A stretch of DNA of 18,389 nucleotides from Candidatus Rifleibacteriota bacterium (lineage in GTDB: Bacteria; Vulcanimicrobiota; Xenobia; Xenobiales; Xenobiaceae): positions 1 to 18,389 of the forward strand of contig CAAGRW010000119.1 of the NCBI GenBank assembly GCA_900772775.1, in the 5' to 3' direction. The notes below the pieces were generated by a model. It saw only the letters and a program-made list of their open reading frames with translations. It searched no databases and was not told the origin of the DNA. Below, piece by piece: positions 15,539-18,389 of this stretch. Each line of letters starts with the position of its first letter. The stretch's first letter is position 1. Made by a program: the position numbers and the translations under genes.

Positions 15539-16786
15539 ATGATCCATAAAGATTTATCCGTTGAATTCCTTGGAGTTCGTTTCGAAAATCCTTTCTGCTT
15601 GTCTTCTTCTCCCGTAGGCAATTGCTACGACATGTGCAAAAAGGCTTACGACTGCGGTTGGGGCGGCGTTGTCTTCAAGACCATCGGCCCTAAGCACTTC
15701 CTTATCGACGAAGTGTCTCCCCGCTTTGATGCTCTGACCAAGGAAGCCACTCCCTTCGTCGGCTTCAAAAACATGGAGCAGATCGCCGAGCACAGCTTAG
15801 AAGAGAACTTAGCTGACTTACGCAGACTTAAAGCTGAGTATCCTAGTCGCGTTTTGATCGCTTCCATTATGGGTACCAACGAAGAAGACTGGACCGAGTT
15901 GGCCCGTTTAGTAGACGAAGCCGGCGCTGACATGATCGAGATGAACCTCTCCTGTCCGCAAATGACTTCTCACGCTATGGGTTCCGACGTAGGTGCCAAT
16001 CCTGAGCTTTGCAAAAAGTATTGCGCCGCTGTAAAGCGCGGTTCCAAGTTGCCTATGATGGCCAAAATGACTCCTAATATTACTGATATGGTTCCCGTAG
16101 CCAAAGCTTGCTTAGCAGGCGGCGCCGACGGTATTGCCACTATCAATACCATTAAGTCTGTCACTCACGTAGACTTGGATCGCAAAGTCGGTTTGCCTAT
16201 CGTCAATGGCAAGTCCTCTATCTCCGGTTACTCCGGTAAGGCTGTAAAGCCCGTAGCTTTGCGCTTCCTCCAGCAGCTTCGCAGCGCTGAAGGCCTCCAC
16301 GATCTGCCCATCTCCGGTATCGGTGGTATCGAAACTTGGGAAGACGCCGCTGAGTTCATTCTCTTAGGCGCTACCACTTTGCAAGTTACTACAGCTATTA
16401 TGCAATACGGCTACCGTGTAGTAGAAGACATGAAGAATGGTCTCATGCACTACATGGAAGAGCAAGGCGTAGATAGCCTCCACGAGTTGATCGGCTTAGC
16501 TAATGCCAATATCATTCCCGCCGAAGAGCTCGATCGTGACTACATTGTCTATCCCGAAGTTGATGAAGATAAGTGCATCGGCTGCGGTCGCTGCTACATC
16601 TCTTGCTACGACGGCGCTCACCAGGCTATGGTCTGGAACGAAGAGACCCGCAAACCTTCTTGCAACAAAGAAAAGTGCGTAGGTTGCCACCTCTGCGCTT
16701 TGGTTTGCCCCGTCAAAGCTATCGGTAAAGGCGAAGTTGTGCTTAAACCCGGACGCACCGGTTGCGCCGCCGACAAAAAAGTGTAA
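15539..16786 (+). CDS. preA: NAD-dependent dihydropyrimidine dehydrogenase subunit PreA
   Basis: This is the 415-residue catalytic subunit, an FMN-binding dihydroorotate-dehydrogenase-type barrel with two C-terminal 4Fe-4S clusters. The active-site block NLSCPQ (136-141) aligns with Asn668, Ser670 and Cys671 of human DPD, giving N136, S138 and C139. The barrel continues with AKMTPNITD, TINTIKS, SGYSGKAVKP and SGIGGIETWEDA, the FMN phosphate region. Clusters are C346, C349, C352, C356 and C380, C383, C386, C390. It begins directly after the preT stop codon, with GGGAGG at 15523-15528 inside preT, so the two are co-translated. No hydantoinase, beta-ureidopropionase or pyrimidine transporter is in the window, so whether it works in pyrimidine breakdown is not shown by context. 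Confidence 0.94.
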   Translation: MIHKDLSVEFLGVRFENPFCLSSSPVGNCYDMCKKAYDCGWGGVVFKTIGPKHFLIDEVSPRFDALTKEATPFVGFKNMEQIAEHSLEENLADLRRLKAEYPSRVLIASIMGTNEEDWTELARLVDEAGADMIEMNLSCPQMTSHAMGSDVGANPELCKKYCAAVKRGSKLPMMAKMTPNITDMVPVAKACLAGGADGIATINTIKSVTHVDLDRKVGLPIVNGKSSISGYSGKAVKPVALRFLQQLRSAEGLHDLPISGIGGIETWEDAAEFILLGATTLQVTTAIMQYGYRVVEDMKNGLMHYMEEQGVDSLHELIGLANANIIPAEELDRDYIVYPEVDEDKCIGCGRCYISCYDGAHQAMVWNEETRKPSCNKEKCVGCHLCALVCPVKAIGKGEVVLKPGRTGCAADKKV

Positions 16787-16836
16787 ACTCGATCTTTAAT
16801 AGTCACGCTATTTAGCGCGATCTTGTAGGTAAAAAA

Positions 16837-16872
16837 ACAGACCTCGGTAAAATAATCGGGGTCTGTTTTTTT
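16837..16872 (+). terminator. Rho-independent terminator after preTA
   Basis: ACAGACCTCG (16837-16846) pairs with CGGGGTCTGT (16857-16866), ten pairs with one G-U, followed by six T. An A run precedes the stem, so it could also work on the minus strand. Confidence 0.9.
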
Positions 16873-16951
16873 AGCCCGTTTTTTAGCGATTGAAACATTT
16901 TTGCTCGCCTTTAAAAAGCCACAATACTTTTGATAAGTGAAACAAACTCTG

Positions 16952-16965
16952 TTTTAGCGCTAAAA
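16952..16965. promoter_or_regulatory. Perfect palindrome, candidate operator
   Basis: TTTTAGCGCTAAAA is a perfect 14-base inverted repeat lying 24-37 bases before the ATG of the CoA-disulfide-reductase-like gene and just ahead of its ribosome binding site. Related half-sites TTTAGCG occur at about 16811 and 16882. The position suits a repressor operator; the regulator is unknown. Confidence 0.45.
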
Positions 16966-16989
16966 AAACTTTGAAAGGAGACAAAATTT

Positions 16990-18389
16990 ATGAAAGTTAT
17001 TATTGTCGGCGGCGTGGCCGGAGGAGCTTCAGCTGCAGCCAGATTGCGCAGATTAAACGAAAAAGTTCAAATTACTATTTTTGAGCGCTCAGGCTTTGTC
17101 TCTTATGCTAACTGTGGTTTACCTTACTATTTAAGCGGAGTTATCGAAGATCAAGCTGATTTAACAGTGCAAACACCGGATACTTTAAAGCAGCGCTTCA
17201 ACATCAACGTAAAAACGGAACACGAAGTGACAAAAATTGATCGTGATAACAAAACTGTAACTGTTCATGACTTGCGAAACGATATTGTCTTTACAGAAAA
17301 TTATGACAAACTCTTACTTGCTCCCGGAGCCGCACCAGTTATACCAAGTATTCCCGGCTTACCTTCTATAGCGGAAGCCAACTTATCCCATGCTATGCAA
17401 CAAGCCAAAGCCAATTACGCCAAATTAAATTCGTCAAATATCTACACTTTGCGTACAGTTGAAGACACCTTACGCTTAAAAGAAACGATTTCTAAAACAG
17501 CAATAAAATCGACAGCTATTGTGGGCGGTGGCTTTATTGGTGTAGAAGTAGCGGAAAATTTGCTTAAAATTGGACTAAAAGTCACACTTATCGAGCGCAG
17601 TGATCATATAATAGCCCCTCTGGATCATGATATGGCTACTTTCTTGCATTCTCATCTCCGCCATCATGGTCTCAATTTGCTACTTAATACCAATGTAACA
17701 GGACTAACATCTGTCGATTCTTCAGTTAAAGTCGAATTAGATAGTAAAGAAATTATAGAAGTCGATTTGGTACTTTTAGCTATAGGCGTAGCTCCAGAAT
17801 TTACTTTGGCTAAAGAAGCAGGTTTAGAATTAGGGCCGCGCCACAGTATTGCTGTTAATGAGTATATGCAAACTTCTGATCCGGACATCTATGCTGTGGG
17901 CGACGCAGTCTCTGTCACTAATTGTATTACTGAGCAAAAATCAGTCATAGCTTTGGCGGGGCCAGCCAATAAGCAAGGTCGCATTGCAGCTGACAACATA
18001 GCTGGCTTAAAAAGTGTTTACAGAGGTTCAGTCGGAACCGCCATTCTACAAGTTTTACAAATGACCGCTGCCTTTACTGGCTTAAATGAACAAGCAGCCA
18101 AAAACGCAGGTATACAATATAAAAAAGTTATCATTTCTCCAACTTCACACGCTTCCTATTATCCTGGTGCTAGCGTTATGACTATAAAGCTCTTATTTGC
18201 CACAGAAACTAACAAAATTATTGGTGCCCAAATTGTAGGTTTTGATGGTGTTGATAAGCGCTTAGACGTAATAGCTACGGCCATGCAAGCGGGTTTAACA
18301 GCACCACAATTAAAAGAACTTGATTTAGCCTATGCACCGCCATATTCTTCGGCCAAAGATCCAGTCAATCGAAGAAAAAGCCTTTTCCT
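16990..18389 (+). CDS. CoA-disulfide reductase-like FAD/NAD(P)H flavoprotein, 3' partial
   Basis: The frame runs off the window after 466 codons. The protein is a pyridine nucleotide-disulfide oxidoreductase of the single-cysteine class: FAD motif VGGVAGGASAAARLRR (6-21), redox cysteine SYANCGLPYY with C42, NAD(P)H motif IVGGGFIGVEVAEN, and the FAD-closing YAVGDAV. The dimerisation domain follows, with YYPGA and AYAPPYSSAKDPVN. Such enzymes reduce CoA disulfide, persulfides or O2. AAGGAG at 16975-16980 supports the ATG. Two oddities occur. About 25 extra residues separate the IPGLP motif from IYTLRTVEDT. Right after AKDPVN the usual MAG-type continuation is replaced by RRKSLF at the window edge. 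The subfamily (CoA-disulfide reductase or NADH oxidase or persulfide reductase) is not certain. Confidence 0.85.
   Translation, partial: MKVIIVGGVAGGASAAARLRRLNEKVQITIFERSGFVSYANCGLPYYLSGVIEDQADLTVQTPDTLKQRFNINVKTEHEVTKIDRDNKTVTVHDLRNDIVFTENYDKLLLAPGAAPVIPSIPGLPSIAEANLSHAMQQAKANYAKLNSSNIYTLRTVEDTLRLKETISKTAIKSTAIVGGGFIGVEVAENLLKIGLKVTLIERSDHIIAPLDHDMATFLHSHLRHHGLNLLLNTNVTGLTSVDSSVKVELDSKEIIEVDLVLLAIGVAPEFTLAKEAGLELGPRHSIAVNEYMQTSDPDIYAVGDAVSVTNCITEQKSVIALAGPANKQGRIAADNIAGLKSVYRGSVGTAILQVLQMTAAFTGLNEQAAKNAGIQYKKVIISPTSHASYYPGASVMTIKLLFATETNKIIGAQIVGFDGVDKRLDVIATAMQAGLTAPQLKELDLAYAPPYSSAKDPVNRRKSLF

Overview
The window looks like the chromosome of an anaerobic, moderately AT-rich member of the Bacillota. 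The supports are strong purine-rich ribosome binding sites, U-tailed hairpin terminators, the ferredoxin-rich PreT/PreA pair and an iron-sulfur-type protein usually seen in anaerobes. A Negativicutes or Acidaminococcaceae-like host is my best guess, but only a guess. No insertion sequence, phage gene or CRISPR array was seen.

Layout. (1) 2-940 (+): 3' part of a beta-propeller-like gene cut by the window edge, followed by a terminator. (2) 1137-6473 (-): three separately transcribed genes with a calcium theme: a secreted protein with EF-hand loops and an FrpC-like calcium-binding module, a stand-alone TerD protein, and a PMCA-type Ca2+ P-type ATPase. (3) 6902-13629 (+): a seven-gene apparent operon. 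It encodes TerD-vWA with a ruined metal site, a short degenerate TerD protein, TerD-vWA with an intact MIDAS, a TerD-TerD fusion, a cysteine-rich protein resembling the C-terminal half of a ferredoxin-fused family, a TetR-type regulator and a small membrane protein. (4) 13682-14038 (-): tmRNA (ssrA) with its own promoter and terminator. (5) 14309-16786 (+): preT-preA, the two subunits of NAD-dependent dihydropyrimidine dehydrogenase. (6) 16990 to the end (+): a CoA-disulfide-reductase-like flavoprotein, cut by the window edge.

The part worth attention is 1137-13629. It holds six TerD domains in five proteins, arranged around a calcium pump, with two vWA domains of opposite metal-binding status. 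TerD and vWA linkage is known from Ter stress-response systems. This combination is a Ter-like variant that appears to lack the TerC, TerB and TerZ-type partners within the window. A plausible reading (inference) is a calcium- or metal-linked envelope or stress complex in which the paralogous TerD N-domains assemble together. The ATPase would reset cytosolic Ca2+ and the TetR-type protein would control the operon. The remaining genes are conventional housekeeping or redox functions.
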